Assembly: GCA_032622095.1 (NCBI GenBank)
Contig: CP136069.1
Coordinates: forward strand, 89,686,878-89,750,877
Length of the DNA stretch: 64,000 nucleotides
DNA from: Siphonodentalium dalli
Lineage: Eukaryota > Mollusca > Scaphopoda > Gadilida > Siphonodentaliidae
Direction: 5' to 3'
In this document: positions 22,483-31,589 of the stretch, piece by piece
How positions within the stretch are numbered: position 1 is the first letter of the stretch
Layout of the letters: every line of letters starts with the position of its first letter
The notes under the pieces: model-generated
What the model was told of the DNA's origin: nothing
Seen by the model: only the letters and a program-made list of their open reading frames with translations
The model's database searches: none
Program-made: the position numbers and the translations under genes

Positions 22483-23845
22483 TGGCCCAAATCATATCTT
22501 TACTATCGACATAGATGAAGAAATCGCGGTGCGATAATACGCAAAATTGCACCTTGATAGAAGAAGAAGAATCCTAGATACCGGCACGGTCAGCATTGTG
22601 CGGATTCTGGTTGACATCCTCAACAAAAGCTACCCCACCATTGATTGTATGGACGGGCTCTAAGCAGATATCAGCTGATATATTATGTGGCTTGACTTCG
22701 GGTAGCTGCTGTCAGTATTCAAATGCATTCACATAAACTGCCGACAGCAGCTGTTTGGTGGACATTCAATGGATTTAAAAAAAATGGTGGTAACGTACGT
22801 ATCTTGCTATAACGTATCTTGCTGTCATAATTAATTGTTGGCAATATGGGGACTACACAGGACCCTCCATTGTCAATTGATTACCATAATTATTCATGTC
22901 AATCGCATCCATTCACTCAAAGTTACAAACATTCAAGATATGGCCGCATGCACACATGGGGAGGCTGAGCTTAGGTAACACTAGTCTTTCCAGATATATA
23001 TGTTTTGTCTTCTTGTATTCTGTCTGAACTGAATTTGGTACTGTATATCAAAGTCAACAATGGATATGTGTGCATATCACCGTGGTAAGTTCAGTTTGTG
23101 CGGAGAAAATATCGTCAGGATATCGACCACTCTTTCACGGTAACGTATCTTGCAATGTACCAATGGACACTGGTACATCGATGCCACAAAACAAAAAATA
23201 TTATTCTACATATTCTCTGCTATAGTATTTCCATCTAGAGGATAAAAGAGTAAATTTAACCACAACCAGGACAATTGAAATACAAAATTTGGTAGGTTAT
23301 GTGCTTTTCAAATAAATTCTATATCAATGGACAAGGAGAAAATGGTATTTTCATACCCATTTAGCATCCCTTATTGTGTGACGGACCTATGCACGGGGCT
23401 GATGTTGTTTTATTTTGTATTGTCGGATGCTGTGAATGTCAAAGAAAGTCATGGGGAGGAAAAATCATCTTTTTAAAACCCAATTTCTGGACATGGACAC
23501 ATTTCTGTCGGATTTTGGCCATTTTTCAGAGAATGGCCATACGTCACTCAACGTAATAATCGGCCAATCGATTACGCACTACGATTCAGTCGACCATTGC
23601 TAAAAAGATAGTTCAACATGAAACTTTCTGCATATTTCAAATTATTAATTCACATATCAATTTGAACATGTCAATGACAATTTTTCATATTTGTGAGAAT
23701 TTAAGTTAGTAATCTAACTGTGCATAAACTTATAAGTCTGAGTCCCCTATCTATGCTTATGTTTATGTTTATTATTATTATTATTCGTAATGGTCCAGCA
23801 ATCATTAACTCGTTTGGGGCGTGATTCTTTTGAGAAAACATTACT
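22483..23845. other. Non-coding spacer with minor repeats
   Basis: The word 'acgtatcttgc' occurs at about 22798, 22814 and 23143. A small inverted repeat 'agctgctgtc/gacagcagct' lies at 22703-22751. No gene is supported. Confidence 0.45.
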
Positions 23846-24574
23846 CACAGACGGGGGTCCTACTAAACAACGAACACAAACGAACATAAACGAACACAGG
23901 TCCAAAAAGCGGAGTAGAAGGGTGAAAATTGGTTTGTGGGTGCGGGTGGGTCCATTCGATGTGTATGTGGTGTTATTTCCAACATTGATGATTTATTTTT
24001 TGAGTTATTAGCATTATTTGAATACAAAACTACTAAACAACGAACACAAACGAACATAAGATTAGCGGCAGTGTAGAGGTTACCATGCAGGTGTTAATTA
24101 ACTACGGCTTACTCTGTCTCCTTGTTTTTACTGCAAGATGATTGTCAATTTTATCACTGATGGCAATAAAAACACGGGGAAACATCAGAGGTCGGCGTTT
24201 TAATGCATAGCTAACAAAACATTTGAGTGAATGTGAGTGAGTCATTGTTGTCAGTCTCTGAGATGACTATATATATTTTCTCAGTCTCGGAGATCACTCT
24301 GGTAAATGCTATATCTGCTTGCTTTCCTGATACACGCATACGATATGTACCAGGCATCTTAAGGAAAATCTCAATCGTAATTTAAGTAAAACAGACAGTG
24401 ATCAAACTGTCAATAAGATGGAAAAGTATCGAATAGCGAGAGCGGCTTGGTAACAATAGAAAACAAAATCATTTATGACGAAATACAGACAGACATAATT
24501 GACAAATATATGTGACAAAAGACGATACCTTACATTTATGGAAAGACTAAAGACGAAATTTTCAATTCTAGAAA

Positions 24575-25345
24575 AAAAAATTCAACAATTCCGAAATGTC
24601 GGACAAATAACAATTATGAAAGCATTAAAGGTGCGGGAGTCCTTGGCAGTGGGTATATGCTGTGAAAATTTTCCAACGGTCAAAAACCGACACAAAAAGT
24701 AAAATGTAGACAGACTTTGTCCGTATACAAATAATAAAAATCGCATAAACAGTATGTTATTGTCATATGTTTGACCATTATGTAAACAAATGCATAAAAA
24801 GTTAGTTTCCTGGTGTTTGTTTATATTATGATGGTAAACATAAAGAGCGTTCTTTTTTGCCGAATTCCTGATATGGAACTAATAAAGATCGTTTATATCA
24901 TGTGTGTGTGATTAGCCAGTAACACGTACGGTGCTGTCTTCTGTAACACAATAAGGCTCTTGCTTAGGTAATATATAGTAGGTCTTTATGATAGCATGCT
25001 GTTTATACGATGAACGAAACTGTATGCGTTTTAGTGTTTTTCTGTTTACGGTGATTGGAACAAATATGAATATTTTCGACAACTAAGGCCTCCCGTGCCT
25101 TTAATAATATAATTAACAAAAAAATTGACTGAGTTTACAGACAATTTAAATGAAACAGTGACTGACCAACTGCGTGACATTCGAGTGGAGGGGATTTTAC
25201 ATTATCAGGCATTGCATCATTTTTGGAAGTGAGACACGAAATTTGAACAAATATGACGGCCGAACAACGAGAGAGACTAATGCGAAGACTTCTTAATTTT
25301 GTGAGTGACAATTCCAAATTCCAAACTTCAGCTGATGACAATTAA
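24575..25345 (+). pseudogene. MULE-like transposase relic split by a MITE
   Basis: Before the MITE the frame reads IPKCRTNNNYESI (24585-24626). After the MITE it resumes as NNIIN, then LTEFTDNLNETVTDQLRDI (25125 on), and after another shift MTAEQRERLMRRLLNFVSDN, ending at 25345. At least two frameshifts and one stop separate the pieces. Motif order matches the relic at 12198-12506. The MITE landed within the codons for ESIN, whose ATTAAT supplies the TTAA target. No catalytic residues remain in view, so only the C-terminal portion is represented. Confidence 0.65.
24625..25104. mobile_element. TTAA-flanked MITE, family 1, copy B
   Basis: TTAA at 24625-24628 and 25101-25104. The ends AGGTGCGGGAGTCCTTGG and AAGGCCTCCCGTGCCT are inverted. 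It is in the opposite orientation to copy A and has the same interior words. It interrupts a transposase relic. Confidence 0.85.
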
Positions 25346-25489
25346 CTATACCCAAAACTACCGCTCTCGCCAAAAAAAAATGGACACTAAAAAGGAAAGA
25401 GTGAAGACATCAAAAACCAAGACGATCACCAATAAACGACAGAAAGTTAGCATATAGTATGGAAATATACATATAGGATCTCACATGAG

Positions 25490-25615
25490 TTTCTATTTTA
25501 TACGGAATTTATCAACCGAGTTCACTAAATTCGATTTGAGTCGAGGTTTACCGAGGCTCAAATAGAATTTAGTGGACGAGGTTGATAAATTACGTATAAA
25601 ATAGAACGAGTTTGA
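25490..25615. repeat. Inverted repeat, ~55-bp arms
   Basis: 'ttctattttatacg' … 'gttcactaaattcgatttgag' at 25492-25544 is answered by 'ctcaaatagaatttagtgga' … 'cgtataaaatagaa' at 25558-25610. It lies in the core of giant element 2, just upstream of the gypsy insertion. Confidence 0.75.
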
Positions 25616-25780
25616 GATACTTTTTATCACATGGTCATATAATCGCTTAATTTTTTATCGAAAACAACAATAATTAACAGACAGAGAACTTTGTCCCAAA
25701 GAGCAGCGTGACGTCATTGCACGCAACGATATTACACGTGTCTATTACGCTCGAATATTTCATAGGAAAATAGTGCTAAT

Positions 25781-25924
25781 TGATATGATATGTGAAGAGA
25801 TGAGTTGCCTCTGACTTACCGTTCTGTATTTGTATATTTGCAGGCTATCTGATGTACAACCATATGTCAAGTTCTAGTTGATTAAAGCCTTAAATACCAT
25901 AAAGAAAGGTCTCATCTCTCGACA
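25781..25924 (+). repeat. 5' LTR of the gypsy element
   Basis: 144 bp, TG…CA bounded. It contains 'tttgtatatttgcag' and 'attaaagccttaaataccataaag', the only candidate promoter and polyadenylation signals for so short an LTR. Confidence 0.95.
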
Positions 25925-25956
25925 ATTTAATCAACTATATTGGACGACATCACATC

Positions 25957-28578
25957 ATGGACACGCTCCTCAAACCAGGGCGCCTCAACGTCGACCCAAA
26001 TTCTCCGTCTGCTGTCAAAGAATGGAAACACTGGCTCAGAACTTTCAAGAACTTTATAACTGAATGCGGAGACGAAGAACCCGATGAGTTCCGGATGCTG
26101 ATCAACTATGTTTCTCCCAGCGTGTTCGAATATATCGAGGACTGTACAACATATGACGGTGCTATAGAAACCCTGACTCAGTTGTATGTTAAAACGCCGA
26201 ACGAGATATTCGCCAGACATCTTCTTGCAACTCGAAGGCAAAATCCAGGTGAATCACTGAACGAGTTTCTCCAAGAACTTCAAAAGCTCAGCAAAGACTG
26301 TAACCTGAAAGCAGTATCAGCGGAACAATATCGCGAGGAAATGGTGCGTGACTCTTTTATCAATGGGATCTCCTCTCCATTGATCCGTCAGCGTCTTCTC
26401 GAGAATAAGACACTCGATCTAAAAACCGCATTCGACCAAGCAAGTGCCTTGGACTTAGCTCAGAAAAATTCTGAACCATACACCGTTCCTACCACTCAAA
26501 CGACTGCTGTTGTGTCTTCTTCGCCAGATGATAATCACGATGAATCAACTTCACAGTACGAAAATCCGGTAGCAGCTACATATTCGAACAAGAAACGGTG
26601 CTTCTTTTGTGGAGGACATATTCATAACCGGAAAACATGTCCTGCCAGGAATGCTACCTGTGGAAAATGTGGAAAGAATGGACATTTCTCCAAAGTGTGT
26701 CAATCACGTAGTAACGCCGCTAACGCGAGTACTGCCGCTGCCGTATTTTCTCCGACACTATGCACAATTACGGCGGCATGTCCTCAGAGTTTATCACAAG
26801 CTGTAGTTGAGGCCTCTGTAAATGGACAAAAACTCTCCGCTCTGATTGATTCTGGCAGCTCGGATAGTTTCATAAGCGAAGAAGCTGCTCGTAAATTGAA
26901 CGTTGACATTCACCCTTCATCACAAGACATTTCGATGGCACTCACCACACTAAAAAGCAGTGTTGTCGGGACGTGCTTCGCAGATATCACTATCAACAAC
27001 AGTGTTTACACTGCAACTCGCTTGGGTGTTCTTAATAATCTGTGCAGCGACATCATCTTGGGACAAGATTTCCAGAAAATGCATCAAAAACTAACTATCG
27101 AATTTGGCGGTTCTAAACCGGAACTGAAAGTTACAAACTCACCACACTATTGTGCACTTTCTGAAGCATCGCTTGGCGAACCATCCTTGTTTGCTAACCT
27201 TCATCCTGATTGCAAACCGGTATCAACAAAATCGAGACGATTCAGCAAGGATGATCAGGAATTCATAGAGCACGAAGTATCCCGACTCCTTTCAGAGAAC
27301 GTAATCGAACCAAGTAACTCACCTTGGCGTGCGCAGGTTGTGATTGCCAAAGATCCCATAAATAGACATAAGAAGAGACTGTGTGTTAACTACTCACAAA
27401 CGATAAACTTATACACAGATCTTGACGCTTATCCCTTACCACGCATCGATGATATGGTCAACAAACTTGCCAATTACAGAGTATTCTCAACATACGACCT
27501 CAAAAGTGCGTACCATCAGATTTCAATCAAGGAGAGCGACAAGAAATATACAGGGTTCGAAGCGAATGGTAGACTTTACCAGTTCAGTCGAATTCCTTTC
27601 GGTGTGACCAATGGTGTGGCAACTTTCCAGCGGGCTATGGATAAAATGGTTGAGGATGAATGCCTAAAAGACACATTTCCGTATGTTGACAACATCACTG
27701 TAGCAGGTCAGAACCAACAAGAACATGATGCGAATGTTAAGGCATTTATCAACGCTGTTAAGTCACACAATCTGACACTCAACGAAAAGAAGTCAGTGGA
27801 GTCCGTGTCGTCCATCAATATCCTTGGCTACTGCGTCCAGGGTGGCGCAATCAAACCAGACCCCGAACGACTTCGACCTCTTCAAGAGTTTCCACCGCCT
27901 ACAAATGCGAATTCTCTCCGTAGGGTTCTAGGAATGTTCGCCTATTACGCAAAGTGGATACCTAATTTCTCAGACAAAATACAGCCACTTGTGAATGCCG
28001 AATCGTTCCCCATGGACACCAACGCACTTGCTGCCTTCAACAAAATAAAGCATGAACTTGAAGACGCTTCCATCCATTCTATCGGCGAGGCAATTCCGTT
28101 TGTAGTTGAGTGCGATGCTTCTGATGTTGCTATTTCCGCGACACTCAACCAAGGTGGGCGACCTGTGGCATTCATGTCTAGAACACTACAAGGCAGTGAA
28201 GTTCACTATCCGGCCGTTGAGAAAGAGGCGACAGCAATCATTGAAGCTGTACGTAAATGGCGACATTTCTTAGCTGGACGTCACTTCAAGTTAATAACTG
28301 ACCAACGCTCTGTGGCATTCATGCTCGACAACCGTAAACGCACGAAGATAAAGAACAGTAAAATTCAGGATTGGAGACTGGAATTGGCTTCTTATTGCTA
28401 CACAATTCAGTGCAGACCGGGTAAAGACAACGTAGCTCCTGATTCATTTACTCGTGCCTTCTGTGCTTCAATGCCAGTATCTGACTTTGACAGACATTCA
28501 CAATGCACTGTGTCATCCCGGAGTGACCAGATTACTGCATTTTGTGAGAGCAAAGAACCTGCCATTCTCCACGGATGA
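25957..28578 (+). CDS. gag-pol: Gag-protease-reverse transcriptase-RNase H polyprotein
   Basis: 873 codons from the first ATG, 32 nt after the LTR. Gag capsid-like helices come first. Zinc knuckles CFFCGGHIHNRKTC and CGKCGKNGHFSKVC (residues ~214-245) both fit CX2CX4HX4C and package RNA. The aspartic protease has LIDSGSSDSF near 295. Reverse transcriptase has YDLKSAYHQI (~513), PFGVTNGVATFQ and YVDN (~575). RNase H starts at VECDASDVA (~717). The RT box reads YVDN where most relatives have YxDD; I recall D-N variants in animal gypsy lineages, so this may be natural. The last ~40 residues after SMPVS are probably out of frame with integrase. Confidence 0.93.
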   Translation: MDTLLKPGRLNVDPNSPSAVKEWKHWLRTFKNFITECGDEEPDEFRMLINYVSPSVFEYIEDCTTYDGAIETLTQLYVKTPNEIFARHLLATRRQNPGESLNEFLQELQKLSKDCNLKAVSAEQYREEMVRDSFINGISSPLIRQRLLENKTLDLKTAFDQASALDLAQKNSEPYTVPTTQTTAVVSSSPDDNHDESTSQYENPVAATYSNKKRCFFCGGHIHNRKTCPARNATCGKCGKNGHFSKVCQSRSNAANASTAAAVFSPTLCTITAACPQSLSQAVVEASVNGQKLSALIDSGSSDSFISEEAARKLNVDIHPSSQDISMALTTLKSSVVGTCFADITINNSVYTATRLGVLNNLCSDIILGQDFQKMHQKLTIEFGGSKPELKVTNSPHYCALSEASLGEPSLFANLHPDCKPVSTKSRRFSKDDQEFIEHEVSRLLSENVIEPSNSPWRAQVVIAKDPINRHKKRLCVNYSQTINLYTDLDAYPLPRIDDMVNKLANYRVFSTYDLKSAYHQISIKESDKKYTGFEANGRLYQFSRIPFGVTNGVATFQRAMDKMVEDECLKDTFPYVDNITVAGQNQQEHDANVKAFINAVKSHNLTLNEKKSVESVSSINILGYCVQGGAIKPDPERLRPLQEFPPPTNANSLRRVLGMFAYYAKWIPNFSDKIQPLVNAESFPMDTNALAAFNKIKHELEDASIHSIGEAIPFVVECDASDVAISATLNQGGRPVAFMSRTLQGSEVHYPAVEKEATAIIEAVRKWRHFLAGRHFKLITDQRSVAFMLDNRKRTKIKNSKIQDWRLELASYCYTIQCRPGKDNVAPDSFTRAFCASMPVSDFDRHSQCTVSSRSDQITAFCESKEPAILHG

Positions 28579-29608
28579 CGTAAAGAAAGTATGCAGCTCT
28601 TGCAAGATATGTGCCGAACTGAAACCCCAATTCTATCGTCCTGCGGACGGAACACTCATAAAATCTACTCAACCCCTGGAACGCATCAGCATCGACTTCA
28701 AAGGACCATTGCCTTCGGTTTCTAACAATGTCTATATGCTCACGGTAATAGATGAATATTCCCGATTCCCATTTGCATTCCCGTGTGCGAACATGCAAAC
28801 ATCCACAGTGATCAAATGCCTAGATCAAATATTCTCCTTGTGCGGTATGCCAAGCTTTGTACATTCTGACAGTGGAGCATCGTTCATGTCAAAGGAACTG
28901 AAAGAATACCTTTCGAGTCGTGGAATAGCGACAAGTAAAACCACACCTTACCATCCGACAGGAAACTCCCAAGTAGAACGATACAACGGAATAATCTGGA
29001 AGGCAGTCCGCCTTGCACTGCGATCACATAACCTACCAGACTCGCAATGGGAACTTGTCCTCCCGGACGCGCTTCATTCCATAAGATCACTATTGTCAAC
29101 ACCCACAAACACAACACCTCATGAACGTCTATTCGGTTTCCAAAGACGATCATCCCAAGGTACATCCTTGCCATCCTGGCTGACGAGACATGGTCCGGTG
29201 TTTCTTCGACGATTTGTTCGATCCAGTAAGAATGATCCCCTAGTGGACAGAGTCGAACTGACAGATGTAAACCCGACATATGCCCATGTGCGTTACCCAG
29301 ATGGGCGTGAGTCAACTGTGTCACTACGAGATTTGGCTCCTTTTCCGACTGACTTCGTACCAGCCCCGCAAGGTATCCGCAAGTCATCGTTGAATTTACA
29401 GGACATTGTTCTTGGAAATGACGCAACTGATGTTGATCCTGCTGTTCCACCAGCTACTGATATGCATCATGCTGAAAGTGATCCTATTCTCAGACGCTCC
29501 ACAAGGGAGTCCAAGCCGCCTTCGCGTTACGGTGTGTTACAGATATCCAGGAAAAGGACTGAATTGTTTTCCGAAATCGTGACAATTTCTTCTAGGAGGG
29601 AAGAATGA
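28454..29608 (+). CDS. int: Integrase of the gypsy element, +1 frame
   Basis: 384 codons, overlapping the polyprotein by 125 nt in the +1 frame. An HHCC zinc-binding domain uses H16, H21, C47 and C50. The DDE catalytic triad is D81, D139 and E175, with the exact D-x35-E spacing. HPTGNSQVERYNG is the conserved box around Glu. A C-terminal region with LPSWL and RYPDGRE follows. The homology to integrase already begins at LTDIHNALCHPG, so the frame must change near 28470-28490. Either a programmed +1 shift or a one-base indel explains it. The TGA stop overlaps the first bases of the 3' LTR. Confidence 0.92.
   Translation: MPSVLQCQYLTLTDIHNALCHPGVTRLLHFVRAKNLPFSTDDVKKVCSSCKICAELKPQFYRPADGTLIKSTQPLERISIDFKGPLPSVSNNVYMLTVIDEYSRFPFAFPCANMQTSTVIKCLDQIFSLCGMPSFVHSDSGASFMSKELKEYLSSRGIATSKTTPYHPTGNSQVERYNGIIWKAVRLALRSHNLPDSQWELVLPDALHSIRSLLSTPTNTTPHERLFGFQRRSSQGTSLPSWLTRHGPVFLRRFVRSSKNDPLVDRVELTDVNPTYAHVRYPDGRESTVSLRDLAPFPTDFVPAPQGIRKSSLNLQDIVLGNDATDVDPAVPPATDMHHAESDPILRRSTRESKPPSRYGVLQISRKRTELFSEIVTISSRREE
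29594..29605 (+). other. Polypurine tract of the gypsy element
   Basis: The purine run AGGAGGGAAGAA directly abuts the 3' LTR, as needed for plus-strand DNA priming. Confidence 0.85.
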
Positions 29609-29749
29609 TATGATATGTGAAGAGATGAGTTGCCTCTGACTTACCGTTCTGTATTTGTATATTTGCAGGCTATCTGATGTACAACCATATGTCAAGTTCT
29701 AGTTGATTAAAGCCTTAAATACCATAAAGAAAGGTTTCATCTCTCGACA
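29606..29749 (+). repeat. 3' LTR of the gypsy element
   Basis: 144 bp, matching the 5' LTR except for one C-to-T difference near its end. The CTAAT duplication follows. Confidence 0.95.
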
Positions 29750-30407
29750 CTAATCGTGTGATAAAATAACATATAGACTTCTTGGATTCATATCAAATAA
29801 GTGCATTACTTGATTTTAATGATTTAAATAATGCAACATTTTGCTGGAGCCATTTTCATCCATGTACTGACTTCAAGGAGAACAAACTCTGCCCATCGTT
29901 CCACCGGGGCTGAGTCAGTGTAAAATAATATATAAATATTCGATTGTATATAAAACAAACTTTGATTCTAGTACCTGAAGCTCTACCGAAAGAGCAGTGT
30001 GATGCCATGGAAGTTAAACGAAGTAATAATAAGACAAACTAACTAAGTCAAAACAACTCAGTGACAAAGAGACAGAGTATATAAGCCATAGAGAAGGTGG
30101 TAGTTAATTAACACCTTTATTAACACCTTTGCAATACGGCTAATCTCATGTTCGTTTGTGTTCGTTGTTTAGTAGCTTTGCATTCAAATAATGCTTATAA
30201 CTCGAAAAATAAGTCATCAAAGTTGGAAATAACACCACATACACATATAATGGACCCACACGCACCCACAAACCAAATTTCACCATTCTATTCCGCTTTT
30301 TAGACCTGTGTTCGTTTATGTTCGTTTGTGTTCTTTTGTGTTCGTTTGTGTTCGTTTGTGTTCGTTTGTGTTCGTTGTTTAGTAGGACCGCACAGACGAG
30401 ATTGTTT

Positions 30408-31585
30408 CAGAAATGCTTACTTTTATATAATTTTATAGCAATGTATGCGTTTTATTTAATGTTGGGTCAGACCATTTGCCATGGCCGAATTCTCCGCGTG
30501 ACAACTCATATCATATGGATAATCATCCGTAGTCTATAAATCTTCTAGAAAGTTTGGACAGATACCACCAAATTGCGACCGACCGGTTTCCATAGCAACC
30601 TATTTTCGGAAATTTATGCGTTTGTGGCAGGGGGGGGTCGGAAAAAAATTTCAGGCACGTATGGCATTTTTCCCCTTTCAATCATTTTTTGTACCCACCC
30701 ACCCCCACCGCCAAATTTTTTTCCGTTTTCGGCAGTTTTTTCCGACCATTTTTTGACACCCACCCCCCCTTTTAACAATAAAACAGAGATTTGCGGGGGG
30801 AAATTCACTTAAACAGTTGTATATGAATTTCTGTGCATACTATTTATCATGGATGTTAACATGGACATGTAAATAGGAATGAGTAATTTTGAGGTCATTC
30901 GGCCAAAAAAACATGGCTGCCAGCGGCCATCTTGGATTTCAAAATTTGCAACAAAATACAACACGATAACTGCCTGCAGTCAGTTTACCAGTTAGAATTA
31001 CATTATTTCTCTCATTCAAACTGATTCAAAGTGGTTTTGAAGCCCAACTCATTGCCAAAACACTAAAAACAAGCAGGATTTTATTTTTTTTAGTTGCGGA
31101 AAAAATTGCTTGTTGGTGGCTTTGACCACCCACCCACCCCGGCATACGTGCCGGAAGAAATTTGTTCACCCCCCCCCCTGTTTGTGCCTGTAATTTCGCT
31201 ATATGACGATATGTTTGCGACATTTCGAATCAAATATAAATCATTTCGAAGTTAAAATGATCCAGGAATATTTTGCCAACATCTGAAACTAGCTTTGCTC
31301 GAAAATCGCCTAACTCCGACAGAGGGCGCCATTCAAAATGGCCGCCAACCCCCCGTTTTCTAACGTTAAAATGCTTACTTTTGTATAATTTTATAGCAAT
31401 GTAGGCCTATGCGTTTAATGCTGTGTCAGAACATTTGTCATGACATATTTCTCCACGTTACAACTAATAGTATATATGGGTGATCATTCGTATTCTATAA
31501 ATCTTCCAAAATGTTTGGGTAGATACCACCAAATTGCGACCGGTTGACATGGCAACCGATTTTCGGAAAATTATGCGTTTGTGGG
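30408..31585. repeat. Direct duplication of ~220 bp, 0.96 kb apart
   Basis: 30408-30627 ('aaatgcttacttttatataattttatagcaatgta' … 'atgcgtttgtgg') recurs at 31366-31585 with roughly 85% identity by eye. The first copy is interrupted at its end by a 553-bp transposon; the second runs on into 'aaatttcgctatg', which resumes after the transposon in copy 1. Confidence 0.8.
30628..31180. mobile_element. 553-bp DNA transposon with CAGGGGGG termini
   Basis: The left end is CAGGGGGGGGTCGGAAAAAA and the right end, complemented, is CAGGGGGGGGGGTGAAC. 'caggcacgtatg' occurs near the left end and 'catacgtgccgg' near the right. Flanks are TTTGTGG (30621-30627) and TTTGTGC (31181-31187). The duplicated segment at 31366 on supplies an empty site ('gcgtttgtgg…aaatttcgct'). 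A second, truncated copy starts at 37584. Confidence 0.75.
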
Positions 31586-31589
31586 ATGA

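Larger units (their letters stand above)
25781..29749 (+). mobile_element. Ty3/gypsy LTR retrotransposon, Mag-like, 3,969 bp
   Basis: Two 144-bp LTRs (25781-25924 and 29606-29749) start TGATATGATATG and end CTCTCGACA. They differ at one position by eye (c/t near the 3' end), and 5-bp duplications CTAAT flank them at 25776-25780 and 29750-29754. The body encodes Gag with two zinc knuckles, protease, reverse transcriptase, RNase H and integrase in gypsy order. The very short LTR, double CCHC knuckle and compact size resemble the Mag/SURL lineage. The copy looks recent, and apart from one frame change before integrase its coding region is open. Confidence 0.95.
23854..30390. mobile_element. Giant MULE-type foldback element 2 (6.5 kb with nested insertions)
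   Basis: Termini GGGGTCCTACTAAACAACG (left) and its complement (right, ending near 30390) lie between 8-bp duplications CACAGACG at 23846-23853 and 30391-30398. Subterminal 10-12-bp words (acgaacacaa, acgaacataa) follow, as in element 1. Each arm then has one ~180-bp unit ('gaaattggtttgtgggtgcg' and related) and 'gttaattaactac'. The core holds a relic homologous to that of element 1. It was later invaded by a TTAA MITE (24625-25104) and a gypsy retrotransposon (25781-29749). Confidence 0.75.

Noticed and set aside
23760-23790. Short ATT microsatellite near 23.77 kb as a feature of interest
   Set aside because: Only about six repeats, ordinary in AT-rich DNA.
28884-29450. 188-codon minus-strand frame inside the gypsy integrase
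   Set aside because: Antisense shadow of an intact integrase; no similarity to a gene.
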